From contig NZ_CAWLFA010000001.1 of NCBI RefSeq assembly GCF_963860125.1, positions 2,356,001 through 2,420,000 on the forward strand: a stretch of DNA of 64,000 nucleotides, given 5' to 3'. This stretch comes from Picosynechococcus sp. PCC 7002 (GTDB taxonomy: Bacteria; Cyanobacteriota; Cyanobacteriia; Cyanobacteriales; MRBY01). The notes under the pieces were generated by a model, which was not told the DNA's origin, did no database searches, and was given only the letters and a program-made list of their open reading frames with translations. Positions 35,565 through 44,568 of this stretch are shown here, one piece after another (the first letter of the stretch is position 1; each line of letters starts with the position of its first letter). A program made the position numbers and the translations under genes.

Positions 35565-35706
35565 GGGCGCTTGACTCAAGCTGCAGGGTATGACTTTTAT
35601 CATACTTGCTCACAGTGAATTCTGTCGGTGGTTTTTGGGTGGATGGTGTTGGGGTTGGGCGATACTATGGAGAAATTATTGTTTTTTCTTGTGGGCTGAG
35701 TGACCG

Positions 35707-38451
35707 ATGGCAGTAACCCGTGATTCTCTCCAGGCGTTTGTGGATTACTGTAATGCCTACATCCAAGGGGATGAGAAGTCAGAGGCACAGACATTTTTAA
35801 CGCGATTTTTCCAAGCCTTTGGCCATGCTGGGATCAAGGAAGTTGGGGCCGAGTTTGAGGAGCGGGTCAAAAAAGCGAGCAAGAAAGATAAAACAGGTTT
35901 TGCGGATTTGGTCTGGTCGCCCGCCCCTGGGGTAAAGGGGGTCGTGGTGGAGATGAAAAAGCGCGGGACAGATCTGGCGCTGCATTATTCTCAGCTCGAA
36001 AAATATTGGCTGCGGCTCACCCCGAAACCACGCTATTCGATTCTCTGTAATTTTGATGAGTTTTGGGTCTATGACTTTAACAACCAGGTCGATGAGCCTG
36101 TAGACCGGGTCAAGCTAGAAGATCTCCCGAACCGGGTAGGGACATTTTCGTTTATGGAGATCGGTGGTCGGGAGCCGATCTTTCGGAACAATCAGGTCGA
36201 GGTGACGGAACGCACGGCCAAGCGCATGGGGGAATTTTATCGGCTGGTGCGATCGCGGGGCGAAAGGGAAAAGTTTGTTTATTTCACAGAAGCGCAACTG
36301 CAACGGTTTACCCTGCAATGTGTGCTAGCGATGTTTGCCGAAGACCGGAATCTCCTGCCACGGGATCTGTTTGTGGGGTTGGTGCAGGACTGTTTAGCGG
36401 GGCGGGATAATGCCTATGATGCCTTTAGTGGTTTGTTTCGGGCGATGAACTTGCCGGGGATCGTGCCCCAGGGTCGTTACAAGGGGGTGGATTATTTTAA
36501 TGGGGGTTTGTTTGGGGAAATTCAGCCGATTCCCTTAGAAAAGAACGAGCTAGAAATTCTCGATGTGTGTGCGCGGGATAATTGGGCGAATATCCGACCG
36601 TCGATTTTTGGAAATATTTTTGAGAGTGCCATTGATGCGGATGAGCGCCATGCCAGGGGAATTCATTACACTTCTGAGAAGGATATCCGGCAGATTGTGC
36701 GCCCGACGATCGCCGACTATTGGGAAGGGAAAATCGACGAGGCGACGACCTACGAAGATCTCGAAAAGCTGAAGCAGGAATTACGGGAATATCGGGTATT
36801 GGATCCGGCGTGCGGTTCGGGAAATTTCCTTTATGTGGCTTATCAGGAGTTGAAGCGGCTGGAACGGGTTTTGCTCAACAAAATCTATGAGCGGCGCAAA
36901 CGGTTCCAGGGGGAAGTTTTACAGCAGGAAGAAATCGGGATTGTGACGCCGTTGCAGTTTTTTGGGATGGATACGAATCCGTTTGCGGTGCAGTTGGCGC
37001 GGGTGACGATGATGATCGCCCGGAAGATTGCGATTGATAAGTTTGGGTTAACTGAGCCTGCTTTGCCGTTGGATTCTTTGGATCAAAATATTGTCTGCCA
37101 AGATGCGCTATTTAATGACTGGCCAAAGGCTGACGCGATTATCGGCAATCCGCCTTTTCTTGGTGGCTCAAGAGTACGTTTAGAGCTTGGGGATAAATAT
37201 GTTGAACGAATTTTTGAAAAGTTTTCTGATGTTAAGGACAAAGTAGACTTTTGCGTTTATTGGTTTCGTCTAGCACACGAAAATCTTAATAAAACTGGTC
37301 GAGCTGGTTTAGTTGGGACAAATTCAATTAGTCAAGGCTTTAGCAGAAGGGCAAGCTTAGAATATATTGTCAATAACGGCGGAATTATTCACGATGCAAT
37401 CTCTACACAGGTTTGGTCTGGACAAGCGAATGTCCACGTTAGCTTGGTTAATTGGCAATATTTAAAGCCTCCAGAATATGTCTTAGATCATGAAATTGTC
37501 AAAAATATAAATTCATCTTTAAAGTCTGAAACGGATGTTTCCAATGCCGTTAAGCTAAAAGTTAATCTGAATCAATCTTTCAAAGGTGTGCAACCCACGG
37601 GAAAAGACTTTCTGATTTCTGAGAAAAAAGTAGAAAATTGGATCCAGAAAAATACAAAAAACAATCAAGTCTTGAAACTATTTGTATCAGCTTCAGATTT
37701 AGCCAGCAATAAAAATGGTGAACCCAGTCGATGGATTATTGATTTTAATGATTTTTCTTTAGAAGACGCATCTACATACAAAGAGCCTTTTGATCATGTT
37801 AATTTTTTTGTTAAGCCTCAGCGTGAAAATAACAGAGATCAAAAAACTAGGGAATACTGGTGGTTATTTCCAAGAGCTAGGCCTGCAATGCGTCAAGCAA
37901 TCGAGTTACTAGCTCTTTACTTTGCAGTTCCTAGACATTCTAAATGGTTTATTTTTATTCCTTGTAAATTAGATTGGCTTCCTGCTGACTCAACAACTGT
38001 TGTGGCTTCGGATGATTTTTATGTGTTGGGAATTTTGACATCAGATGTTCATCGCCAATGGGTCAAAGCCCAAAGCTCAACCCTAAAAGGTGATACCCGC
38101 TACACCCACAATACCTGTTTTGAAACTTTTCCCTTTCCCCAGACGGCGATCGCAAAACTCACCCAACAGATCCGCCAAGGGATGATCGACCTCCACGAAT
38201 ATCGCACCGCCCAAATGGAAGCCAAACAATGGGGGATCACCAAACTTTACAACGCCTTTTTCGACGAACCCGCCAGCCAACTCCATAAACTCCACAAAAA
38301 GCTCGATGCCCTTGTGCTCAAAGCCTACGGCTTCAAAAAAGACGACGACATTCTCGAAAAACTTTTAGACTTGAACCTTGCCCTGGCCGAAAAAGAAAAA
38401 AATGGCGAAAATATAGTTGGCCCCTGGGCGATCGATAACCCACCAAAATAA
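35707..38451 (+). CDS. MmeI-like (type IIL) restriction-modification enzyme, single chain
   Basis: The 914-aa protein joins a nuclease and a DNA adenine methyltransferase. A PD-(D/E)xK site is visible as Asp67 and Glu82-Met-Lys84. The helical linker is followed by the methyltransferase with motif I DPACGSGNFL (from Asp366) and motif IV NPPF (481-484), both typical of N6-adenine enzymes. The C-terminal ~400 residues hold a recognition domain and a helical end. The length is like MmeI (919 aa). Such enzymes cut about 20 bp away and modify one strand for protection. Both activities look intact. Flanked by toxin-antitoxin genes. Confidence 0.9.
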   Translation: MAVTRDSLQAFVDYCNAYIQGDEKSEAQTFLTRFFQAFGHAGIKEVGAEFEERVKKASKKDKTGFADLVWSPAPGVKGVVVEMKKRGTDLALHYSQLEKYWLRLTPKPRYSILCNFDEFWVYDFNNQVDEPVDRVKLEDLPNRVGTFSFMEIGGREPIFRNNQVEVTERTAKRMGEFYRLVRSRGEREKFVYFTEAQLQRFTLQCVLAMFAEDRNLLPRDLFVGLVQDCLAGRDNAYDAFSGLFRAMNLPGIVPQGRYKGVDYFNGGLFGEIQPIPLEKNELEILDVCARDNWANIRPSIFGNIFESAIDADERHARGIHYTSEKDIRQIVRPTIADYWEGKIDEATTYEDLEKLKQELREYRVLDPACGSGNFLYVAYQELKRLERVLLNKIYERRKRFQGEVLQQEEIGIVTPLQFFGMDTNPFAVQLARVTMMIARKIAIDKFGLTEPALPLDSLDQNIVCQDALFNDWPKADAIIGNPPFLGGSRVRLELGDKYVERIFEKFSDVKDKVDFCVYWFRLAHENLNKTGRAGLVGTNSISQGFSRRASLEYIVNNGGIIHDAISTQVWSGQANVHVSLVNWQYLKPPEYVLDHEIVKNINSSLKSETDVSNAVKLKVNLNQSFKGVQPTGKDFLISEKKVENWIQKNTKNNQVLKLFVSASDLASNKNGEPSRWIIDFNDFSLEDASTYKEPFDHVNFFVKPQRENNRDQKTREYWWLFPRARPAMRQAIELLALYFAVPRHSKWFIFIPCKLDWLPADSTTVVASDDFYVLGILTSDVHRQWVKAQSSTLKGDTRYTHNTCFETFPFPQTAIAKLTQQIRQGMIDLHEYRTAQMEAKQWGITKLYNAFFDEPASQLHKLHKKLDALVLKAYGFKKDDDILEKLLDLNLALAEKEKNGENIVGPWAIDNPPK

Positions 38452-38474
38452 ATCAGAACCACGAGCATCGACCC

Positions 38475-38678
38475 ATGACAGAAAGAGAACAACTGATCCA
38501 AGAAATCGAAAAAATGCCAGATTATTTAGTCCATAAAATTCTGGAAATCTTACTCGAAGAAAAACAAAAGAAATCAAATATTGACCAGTCAAAAAAATTA
38601 CGTCCTTTTGGACTGTGTGAAGGAGAATTTATTGTTCCCGATGACTTTGACGAGCCACTACTAAAAAATATCCTTTAA
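38475..38678 (+). CDS. DUF2281-type antitoxin, apparently without toxin
   Basis: The 67-aa protein starts with a helix TEREQLIQEIEKMPDYLVHKILEILLEE, as in DUF2281, and ends with RPFGLCEGEFIVPDDFDEPL, the family's conserved tail. Family members usually continue a few residues further, so the C-terminus looks cut short. The usual PIN toxin partner for this family is not next to it; the following gene is a different antitoxin. It is a likely relic of a disrupted pair. It begins 24 nt after the restriction enzyme. Confidence 0.72.
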   Translation: MTEREQLIQEIEKMPDYLVHKILEILLEEKQKKSNIDQSKKLRPFGLCEGEFIVPDDFDEPLLKNIL

Positions 38679-38712
38679 TAGAACCATTGTATAATTCAGG
38701 TAACTCAAAAAT

Positions 38713-38913
38713 ATGCTTACACAACTTGATCTTACTGGATTGACGATTGAACAAATTAATCAACTCCAAGTCATTGTTGATGCTTTCAAGGCTAAAAATC
38801 AACTGGAGAAAATCACCTCTTCTCCTCAAGAAAAAGACATCTTAGAAGTGCTTACAGAAAGCCCCATTGAAGTAAATGGATTCTTGAATCGTGAAGAAAT
38901 CTATAATCGCTAA
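38713..38913 (+). CDS. antitoxin-like small protein paired with PIN toxin
   Basis: The 66-aa protein (MLTQLDLTGLTIEQINQLQVIVDAF...) is helical and ends in GFLNREEIYNR. This acidic/aromatic tail form is common to antitoxins that wrap PIN toxins. It sits 20 nt before a PIN-domain gene on the same strand. The DNA is AT-rich and contains no HIP1 octamer, unlike the core genome. It is called an antitoxin from position and size. Confidence 0.7.
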   Translation: MLTQLDLTGLTIEQINQLQVIVDAFKAKNQLEKITSSPQEKDILEVLTESPIEVNGFLNREEIYNR

Positions 38914-38933
38914 TAAGAAATGAAGTTGTAGAC

Positions 38934-39377
38934 ATGTCTCAGAATCTCTTTGTTGATACGAATATCTTTCTTTATCGGGTGCTAAAAAATATCAAGGATG
39001 ATCCTGAAGACTTCGCAAGAAAAAAGAAAATTGCGACAAAAGTAACAGAATTTGAAAATATTTTCATCAGCACTCAGGTCGTCAATGAAGTTTCTGCAAA
39101 CTTAATTAAAAAAGCAAATTTTAAGGAAGTAGATATCAGAAGATTTACCGATTCTCTATACAAGCATTATCAAATTATTCAGATTGACTATGATGTGTTT
39201 CTTGAAGCGAGCCACTTGAGAGAAAAATATTACTTTTCCTATTGGGACAGTCTAATTATTGCTAGTGCTTTAAAGGTAAATGTCGAGCTTCTTTATTCCG
39301 AAGATATGCATCATGGTTTGGTCGTTGATAATCAACTGACAATCATCAATCCCTTTGAGCCATCAAGCAAGCTTTAA
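38934..39377 (+). CDS. PIN-domain toxin (VapC-like), second copy
   Basis: The 147-aa protein has the PIN pattern. Asp8 lies in LFVDTNIFLYRVL. Glu is in VVNEVSANLIKK, Asp in YYFSYWDSLIIASALKV, and a last acidic residue in LLYSEDMHHG. The sequence is AT-rich and Lys/Asn-rich, unlike neighbouring core genes, suggesting transfer. The last codons overlap the convergent copper ATPase gene by 4 nt. A likely antitoxin precedes it. It differs in sequence from the PIN toxin at 34951-35358. Confidence 0.83.
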   Translation: MSQNLFVDTNIFLYRVLKNIKDDPEDFARKKKIATKVTEFENIFISTQVVNEVSANLIKKANFKEVDIRRFTDSLYKHYQIIQIDYDVFLEASHLREKYYFSYWDSLIIASALKVNVELLYSEDMHHGLVVDNQLTIINPFEPSSKL

Positions 39378-41605
39378 AGCCGTTGACTAACTTTTTTCAA
39401 ACGTAGAGCATTCGTCACCACCGAAACAGAACTAAAGGCCATGGCTGCCCCGGCGATCATCGGGTTCAGGAAAATCCCCCAAGCACTGAGAATCCCCGCA
39501 GCAATGGGAATGCTGGCGACATTGTAGAAGAAGGCGAAAAAGAGATTTTGTTTGATATTGCGGAGGGTGGCGCGGCTCAGTTTAATCGCCGTTAAAATCC
39601 CTGCTAAATCCCCAGAAATGAGGGTGAGATCACTGGCGGCGATCGCCACATCAGTACCCGTGCCGATGGCAATCCCTAAATCCGCCTGGGCCAGGGCTGG
39701 AGCGTCATTAATGCCATCCCCCACCATGGCGACGATTTCCCGCTGATTTTGGAATTGTTGCACCACAGCAGCCTTTTGGTCGGGGCGCACCTCTGCTTGC
39801 ACCTGATCAATGCCCACCTGTTTGGCGATCGCCTCGGCGGTGCGGGGATTATCTCCGGTGAGGAGCACAACCTTCAGACCCAGTTTTTGTAACTGCTTCA
39901 CGACGTTGGGGCTAGTGGGTTTAAGCTGGTCAGCCAGGGCAATAATGCCCGCGAGGTGCTGGTCAATGGCGACCCAAATCACCGTTTTCCCTTCATTTTG
40001 CCAAGTCGTTGCCTGGGATGTGAGCGGCTCCGGATCAATGCCGAGATCCGTCAACCACTGGGCCGTACCAATTTGAATCTGCTGCTGCTCGATCGTTGCC
40101 TGTACCCCTTGCCCCGTTTGGGATTGGAAGTTTTCCAGGGGAATGAGGGGCACATTTTTGCCTTGGGCATGCTGAAAGATTGCTTCTCCTAAAGGATGTT
40201 CCGAAGATTGTTCTACGCTGGCGACCCAAGACCACAGTTGCGCTTCGTCAATCAAACTTTGGCAGTTGGTAACGCTGGGTTTCCCCTGGGTAAGGGTGCC
40301 CGTTTTATCGAGGACAATGGTGCTGAGGTGGGCGGCGAGTTCGAGGCTCTGGGCATCTTTAATCAAAATGCCGTGCTGGGCACCAACCCCCGTACCGACC
40401 ATGATCGAGGTGGGCGTCGCTAACCCCAGGGCGCAGGGGCAAGCAATAATCAAAACGCTCACTAAAGTCGTGATCGCCAGCGAAAGATTACCGGCGATCG
40501 CCCAAAGACTAAAAGTAACCAGCGCAATCACCAGCACAGCGGGCACAAACCAAGCGGTCACTTGATCCGCTAACTTTTGGATCGGCGCTTTACTGCCCTG
40601 GGCTTCCTGGACGAGGCGAATAATCTGCGCCAAAACCGTATCTTCCCCCACATGGGTCGCCTTCAGGATCAAACGGCCTGTTTTATTCAAGGTTGAACCG
40701 ATCACGCGATCGCCAACGGTTTTTTCCACGGGTAAAGATTCCCCCGTCACCAAAGCTTCATCCAAGGTGGAATTCCCTTCTAAAATTTCGCCATCGACGG
40801 GAATTTTTTCCCCAGGCCGGATCAAAAGGCGATCGCCCACCTGCACCTCTTCTACGGGAATATCAACGGTAGTTTCGTCCCGCAGTACCCGCGCCGTTTT
40901 CACCTGGAGGCCCATAAGTTCACGAATTGCCACCGCCGTTTTCCCCCTCGCCCGCCGCTCTAAAAAGCGCCCCAAGAGGATCAAGGTAATAATGACCGCC
41001 GCACTTTCAAAATACACATCCCCCGTCAAACCCCAAGTCTGGAATTGGGCCGCAAACACCGTCGCCAGCACCGAATAGCCATAGGCTACACCCGTCCCCA
41101 GAGCCACCAGGGTATTCATGTCAGCGGTGCGATTTTTAAGACTTTTCCACGCCCCCGTAAAAAAGCCCTGGCCTGGCCAAACCATAATCGGCGTCGTTAA
41201 GGCCCACTGCAACCAAGGATTGTGCCACCAATGGGCGATCCCCGGAATATTGACCCCCAGCATCATCGGTAGACTGCCGATTACCAGCACCGCACTTAAG
41301 GCTCCCGCCAGCCAAACCTTACGGCTGAGTTGGCGCAGTTGCCGCGCCTGTTCCCGTTCCTGTTGGTCTAACTGACTTTGGCGATCGCCTGCCATTAGGG
41401 GAATTGCTTCATAACCAGCATCACTGACCACCTGCTGGAGGGTTTCGCCATTGAGTTGGCTGCCGTCAAATTCCACCCGCAGTTGCTCGGCGGCAAAATT
41501 CACTTGGGCAACCTGTACCCCGGCGGTGTTCTGGAGGGCGGTTTCGATGGTGGTGGCACAGGCAGCGCAGCCCATCCCCTTGATCTGAAACTGGCGGGTT
41601 TCCAT
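39374..41605 (-). CDS. copper-transporting P-type ATPase (CopA/PacS-like)
   Basis: The 743-aa P1B-type ATPase moves Cu(I) across a membrane. An N-terminal metal-binding domain carries GMGCAACA (Cys13, Cys16). The transport motif is CPCALGLATPTS, the phosphorylation motif DKTGTLTQG, and the ATP-binding region includes SSEHPLGEAI and GDGINDAPAL. About eight helices are present. The start is set at the ATG at 41605. A MerR-type promoter lies at 41641-41672. Cyanobacteria use CtaA for import and PacS for thylakoid delivery, and the role here cannot be told from sequence alone. Confidence 0.93.
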   Translation of the reverse strand: METRQFQIKGMGCAACATTIETALQNTAGVQVAQVNFAAEQLRVEFDGSQLNGETLQQVVSDAGYEAIPLMAGDRQSQLDQQEREQARQLRQLSRKVWLAGALSAVLVIGSLPMMLGVNIPGIAHWWHNPWLQWALTTPIMVWPGQGFFTGAWKSLKNRTADMNTLVALGTGVAYGYSVLATVFAAQFQTWGLTGDVYFESAAVIITLILLGRFLERRARGKTAVAIRELMGLQVKTARVLRDETTVDIPVEEVQVGDRLLIRPGEKIPVDGEILEGNSTLDEALVTGESLPVEKTVGDRVIGSTLNKTGRLILKATHVGEDTVLAQIIRLVQEAQGSKAPIQKLADQVTAWFVPAVLVIALVTFSLWAIAGNLSLAITTLVSVLIIACPCALGLATPTSIMVGTGVGAQHGILIKDAQSLELAAHLSTIVLDKTGTLTQGKPSVTNCQSLIDEAQLWSWVASVEQSSEHPLGEAIFQHAQGKNVPLIPLENFQSQTGQGVQATIEQQQIQIGTAQWLTDLGIDPEPLTSQATTWQNEGKTVIWVAIDQHLAGIIALADQLKPTSPNVVKQLQKLGLKVVLLTGDNPRTAEAIAKQVGIDQVQAEVRPDQKAAVVQQFQNQREIVAMVGDGINDAPALAQADLGIAIGTGTDVAIAASDLTLISGDLAGILTAIKLSRATLRNIKQNLFFAFFYNVASIPIAAGILSAWGIFLNPMIAGAAMAFSSVSVVTNALRLKKVSQRL

Positions 41606-41640
41606 GGCGAACTTTCCTCGATGATTCAAGTGCTGGCTCC

Positions 41641-41672
41641 AGGATAAAAGCTCTAGTGCACTGGAGAGTCAA
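41641..41672 (-). promoter_or_regulatory. MerR-family-type promoter of the copper ATPase gene
   Basis: On the minus strand a -35 TTGACT and a -10 TATCCT are separated by 20 bp instead of the usual 17. The spacer is filled by an imperfect dyad centred on AGTGCACT. An over-long spacer with a central dyad is the hallmark of promoters activated by MerR-type regulators such as CueR and ZntR. No MerR gene is seen in this window. It lies about 36 nt upstream of the ATPase ATG. Confidence 0.6.
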
Positions 41673-41689
41673 GGCCGCAATTTCACGTT

Positions 41690-43129
41690 TTATGAAGCGG
41701 GTAGAATTTCCAGTTGGCCCATCATGCCAAGGTCTTCATGGTCGAGAATGTGACAATGGTAGACCGTCTTCCCTGCAAAATCCCGGAAAGCGATTCTGAT
41801 TTTGACCGTTTCCCCGACCCGCACCAGTACCGTATCTGCCCAGGCAATATTTTCTTCCGGTACACCGTTGCGGCTCACCACCTGAAAACCATTCACATGG
41901 ACATGGAAGGGGTGATCCATTGTGCCCGTATTCACAATTTCCCAATCCTCCACATCGTTCAAGCGGACGGTGGTTTGGGGTTGATCCCGGTAGGCTTCCC
42001 CATTGATCAAAAAAGCCATTCCCTGTCCTGGTACCATGCCATGGTTCAGGGTAAAACGACGGGTTCGGCTCGGCTCCGGTAAAGGTTCAACGGGAATTAA
42101 TTGGGCGGGAATTTGCACCGGGGCGAAGGTTGGAGCACTGGGGGTAAAATCGGCGATCGCCACGGTGGCATTGTTGTATTGCTGTCCCATTATCCCTATC
42201 TGGGCGCGTTGATAAGGAAGGTTGAGTAAATGGATCGGCGTTTTCGGTAGATCCTGGGTTTTGATGAGCACCTCCGCCCGTTGACCTGGGGTTAAAAGTA
42301 ATTCATCCCGCTCCAGGGGTTGAGAAAAAGCACCATCATCTCCGGCAATTTGCATTAACTTTTGGCCATAGAGTTGGAGACGATAGAACCGCGAGGGGGA
42401 CGCATTCAGTAACCGCAGCCGCACCAGGTCTTTGGTCACGGCGATTTCTGGGTGAAAAAGACCATTGACCGTAATTAGATTCCCTTCTCGACCCGCCATC
42501 AAATTCATGTGGGAGCCCATCATTCCTTGGGGTGGGCGATCACGGTTAAAATCCTGGAGAACAAAAAATTCCTCTTGGGCGGCACGGATTTCTGGCAGTT
42601 CATCCAAGTCCCCCCGCACAACGATCAGCCCAGCTAACCCCTGAAATAACTGTTCGGCGACAAAACCATGGTGGTGGGGGTGGTACCAGTAAGTGCCAGC
42701 CCGCTGTTGGGGATGAATTTCCAGTTCGTAGTGAAAAGTTTCCCCTGGTTCGATGTGGAGGAATACATTATCCTGGTTGCCCTCTGGGGAAAGATGCAGT
42801 CCGTGGAAGTGTAGATTTGTCGGTTGATCGAGGCTATTTTTAAAGTGAATAATTAGGCGATCGCCCGGTCGAACTTCCAAGCGGGGGCCAGGGATTTGAC
42901 CGTTGTAGGTCATCATGTTGCGCGTGGGTTCTCCCCCAAGGATTACATCTTCATAGCGGGCTTCGAGGTTAATTTCCAGGGAACCCCCTTCACTACGATA
43001 AATCTCTGGTATGGGGGCGGCTAAAGGACTAGAGTTTCGGCTTCGGAGGAGATTGCGCCCCTGCCAAAGCAATGCTCCCGTTGCGCCCAAGGCCGTTAAA
43101 CCGAGAAACTCACGCCGCTTAATGCCCAT
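41690..43129 (-). CDS. multicopper oxidase (CueO/SufI-like)
   Basis: The 479-aa exported enzyme has an N-terminal twin-Arg segment (KRREFLGLTALGATGALLW). Three cupredoxin domains follow with copper ligands in HFHGLH (107-112), HPHHHG (150-155), HPFHVHVNGFQ and HCHILDHEDLGMM. These include the trinuclear-site histidines and the type 1 site Cys-His-Met. Such enzymes oxidise Cu(I) or small organics in the periplasm. It is followed 12 nt later by the DUF411 gene upstream on the same strand, so the two are likely one unit with a copper role. Confidence 0.92.
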   Translation of the reverse strand: MGIKRREFLGLTALGATGALLWQGRNLLRSRNSSPLAAPIPEIYRSEGGSLEINLEARYEDVILGGEPTRNMMTYNGQIPGPRLEVRPGDRLIIHFKNSLDQPTNLHFHGLHLSPEGNQDNVFLHIEPGETFHYELEIHPQQRAGTYWYHPHHHGFVAEQLFQGLAGLIVVRGDLDELPEIRAAQEEFFVLQDFNRDRPPQGMMGSHMNLMAGREGNLITVNGLFHPEIAVTKDLVRLRLLNASPSRFYRLQLYGQKLMQIAGDDGAFSQPLERDELLLTPGQRAEVLIKTQDLPKTPIHLLNLPYQRAQIGIMGQQYNNATVAIADFTPSAPTFAPVQIPAQLIPVEPLPEPSRTRRFTLNHGMVPGQGMAFLINGEAYRDQPQTTVRLNDVEDWEIVNTGTMDHPFHVHVNGFQVVSRNGVPEENIAWADTVLVRVGETVKIRIAFRDFAGKTVYHCHILDHEDLGMMGQLEILPAS

Positions 43130-43141
43130 TGTCTGTAACCC

Positions 43142-43663
43142 TTAATTACCTGGATATTCCTGAAAGACAGAAGTCGTGCCATCTTCATGGAGTGCCAAAA
43201 CTTGGTAGGGCTGTTGGCGATCGCCCGCTTCCATCCCCGGAGAGCCGATGGGCATTCCTGGCACGGTCAAACCGACGACATCGGCGGGAGGATTGGCTAA
43301 AAACCGTTGAATATCGGCGGCGGGAATATGACCTTCAAACACGTAACCATTGGCAATGGTGGTGTGACAAGACGCAAGTTCTGGGGTGATGCCAAATTGT
43401 TCTTTGATGGCGGTGATATCCGGCTGAATATTGTCTGTAAAGGTGAAACCATTGGCTTCAGCATGGTCAACCCAGGCACCACAACAACCGCAGGTGGGCG
43501 TCCGGTAAACCTCTGCGGCGATCGCCTGGCTGGGCACTGGGGTTTGATTTTCAACGAGGCGGAGCTGATCCCCCTGGGCCTGGGATTGACTAAAAGCCGC
43601 AATTCCCCCAACTCCGAGTAAAAAGGCGATCGCCCCGACAGCAAACCAAGATTTCTTTACCAT
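43142..43663 (-). CDS. DUF411 metal-binding periplasmic protein
   Basis: The 173-aa protein has an N-terminal anchor or signal (residues ~3-28). The DUF411 core follows with the Cys cluster TPTCGCCGAW, an acidic-aromatic half and a conserved CHT motif (ELASCHTTIANGYVFEGHIP). PGMPIGSPGME follows near the end. DUF411 proteins are often coupled to copper or heavy-metal resistance genes, and here it is transcribed just before the multicopper oxidase. The ATG at 43663 is chosen over a GTG three codons upstream. Confidence 0.85.
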   Translation of the reverse strand: MVKKSWFAVGAIAFLLGVGGIAAFSQSQAQGDQLRLVENQTPVPSQAIAAEVYRTPTCGCCGAWVDHAEANGFTFTDNIQPDITAIKEQFGITPELASCHTTIANGYVFEGHIPAADIQRFLANPPADVVGLTVPGMPIGSPGMEAGDRQQPYQVLALHEDGTTSVFQEYPGN

Positions 43664-43773
43664 TACTGACACCGCAAATACAATTTACTCTCATCATAGA
43701 CTCTCCCCTCAGCTAGAAGGTCAACCGAGAAAGCGATTCAATAAGATATTGAAAAGTAAGTTTGGTTTTCGTG

Positions 43774-44526
43774 ATGGATCTTCTGACAAATAACTGGCTC
43801 GTGGCGATCGTCTTAAATTCGATCTTGATTTTGATCGCCTTTTTAGTGCCGAAAAAGTTACTAACCCCCTGGGGTTATCTCCACGCTTGGCTGTTGGGAG
43901 TACTGGTGTGGGGTTGTCTCGGTTGGCAGGGCTATGGGGTGGTGCTGTTTTATTTTTTCGTTGGGGTCGGTGTCACGAAAATTGGCAAAAATATCAAAGA
44001 AGCTGCTGGGATTGCCGAAGGTCGGGGCGGGTTGCGGGGGCCAGAAAATGTTTGGGGGTCGGCCTTAATTGGCACCCTTTGCGCTCTGGGGACTTTAATT
44101 GTCCCAGAAAATATCAAACCCTTACTGTTGCTCGGTTATGTGGCCAGTTTTTGCACGAAGCTCTCGGATACAAGCGCTAGCGAGGTGGGGAAAGCCTATG
44201 GGAAACGCACTTTTTTGATTACCACTTTCCAAGCTGTCCCCAGGGGCACGGAGGGAGCTGTGAGTTTAGAAGGAACCCTAGCTGGGGTGGTGGCTTCGGT
44301 GGCGATCGCCTTGGTGGGGTATGGCGTTGGTCTGATCGATCTGCTGGGAATCTTTTGGTGTGTGGTGGCGGCTTTTGTGGCAACGAATATCGAAAGCGTA
44401 ATCGGCGCAACGGTTCAAGAAAAATTTGCGGTTCTTACCAATGAGGTGGTGAACATTCTCAATACTTTGGTGGGGGCAACGGTGGCGATCGCCTTAGCTT
44501 CGTTATATTGGGCGGTAACTTCTTAG
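43774..44526 (+). CDS. DUF92 membrane protein (VTE6-like phytyl-phosphate kinase family)
   Basis: The 250-aa membrane protein has about seven hydrophobic helices. It shows the DUF92 pattern GVGVTKIGKNIKEAAGIAEGRGGLRGPENVWGS, then KLSDTSASEVGKAYGKRTFLITTF and VPRGTEGAVSLEGTLAG. Arabidopsis VTE6 and Synechocystis Sll0875 belong to this family. VTE6 phosphorylates phytyl phosphate to phytyl diphosphate for tocopherol and phylloquinone synthesis. By analogy this gene recycles phytol from chlorophyll breakdown, an inference from family alone. The start is at the ATG at 43774. Confidence 0.85.
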   Translation: MDLLTNNWLVAIVLNSILILIAFLVPKKLLTPWGYLHAWLLGVLVWGCLGWQGYGVVLFYFFVGVGVTKIGKNIKEAAGIAEGRGGLRGPENVWGSALIGTLCALGTLIVPENIKPLLLLGYVASFCTKLSDTSASEVGKAYGKRTFLITTFQAVPRGTEGAVSLEGTLAGVVASVAIALVGYGVGLIDLLGIFWCVVAAFVATNIESVIGATVQEKFAVLTNEVVNILNTLVGATVAIALASLYWAVTS

Positions 44527-44568
44527 ATTTTAAATCCTCTTTTTTAAAAATTATTTTGTGCAGTACCG

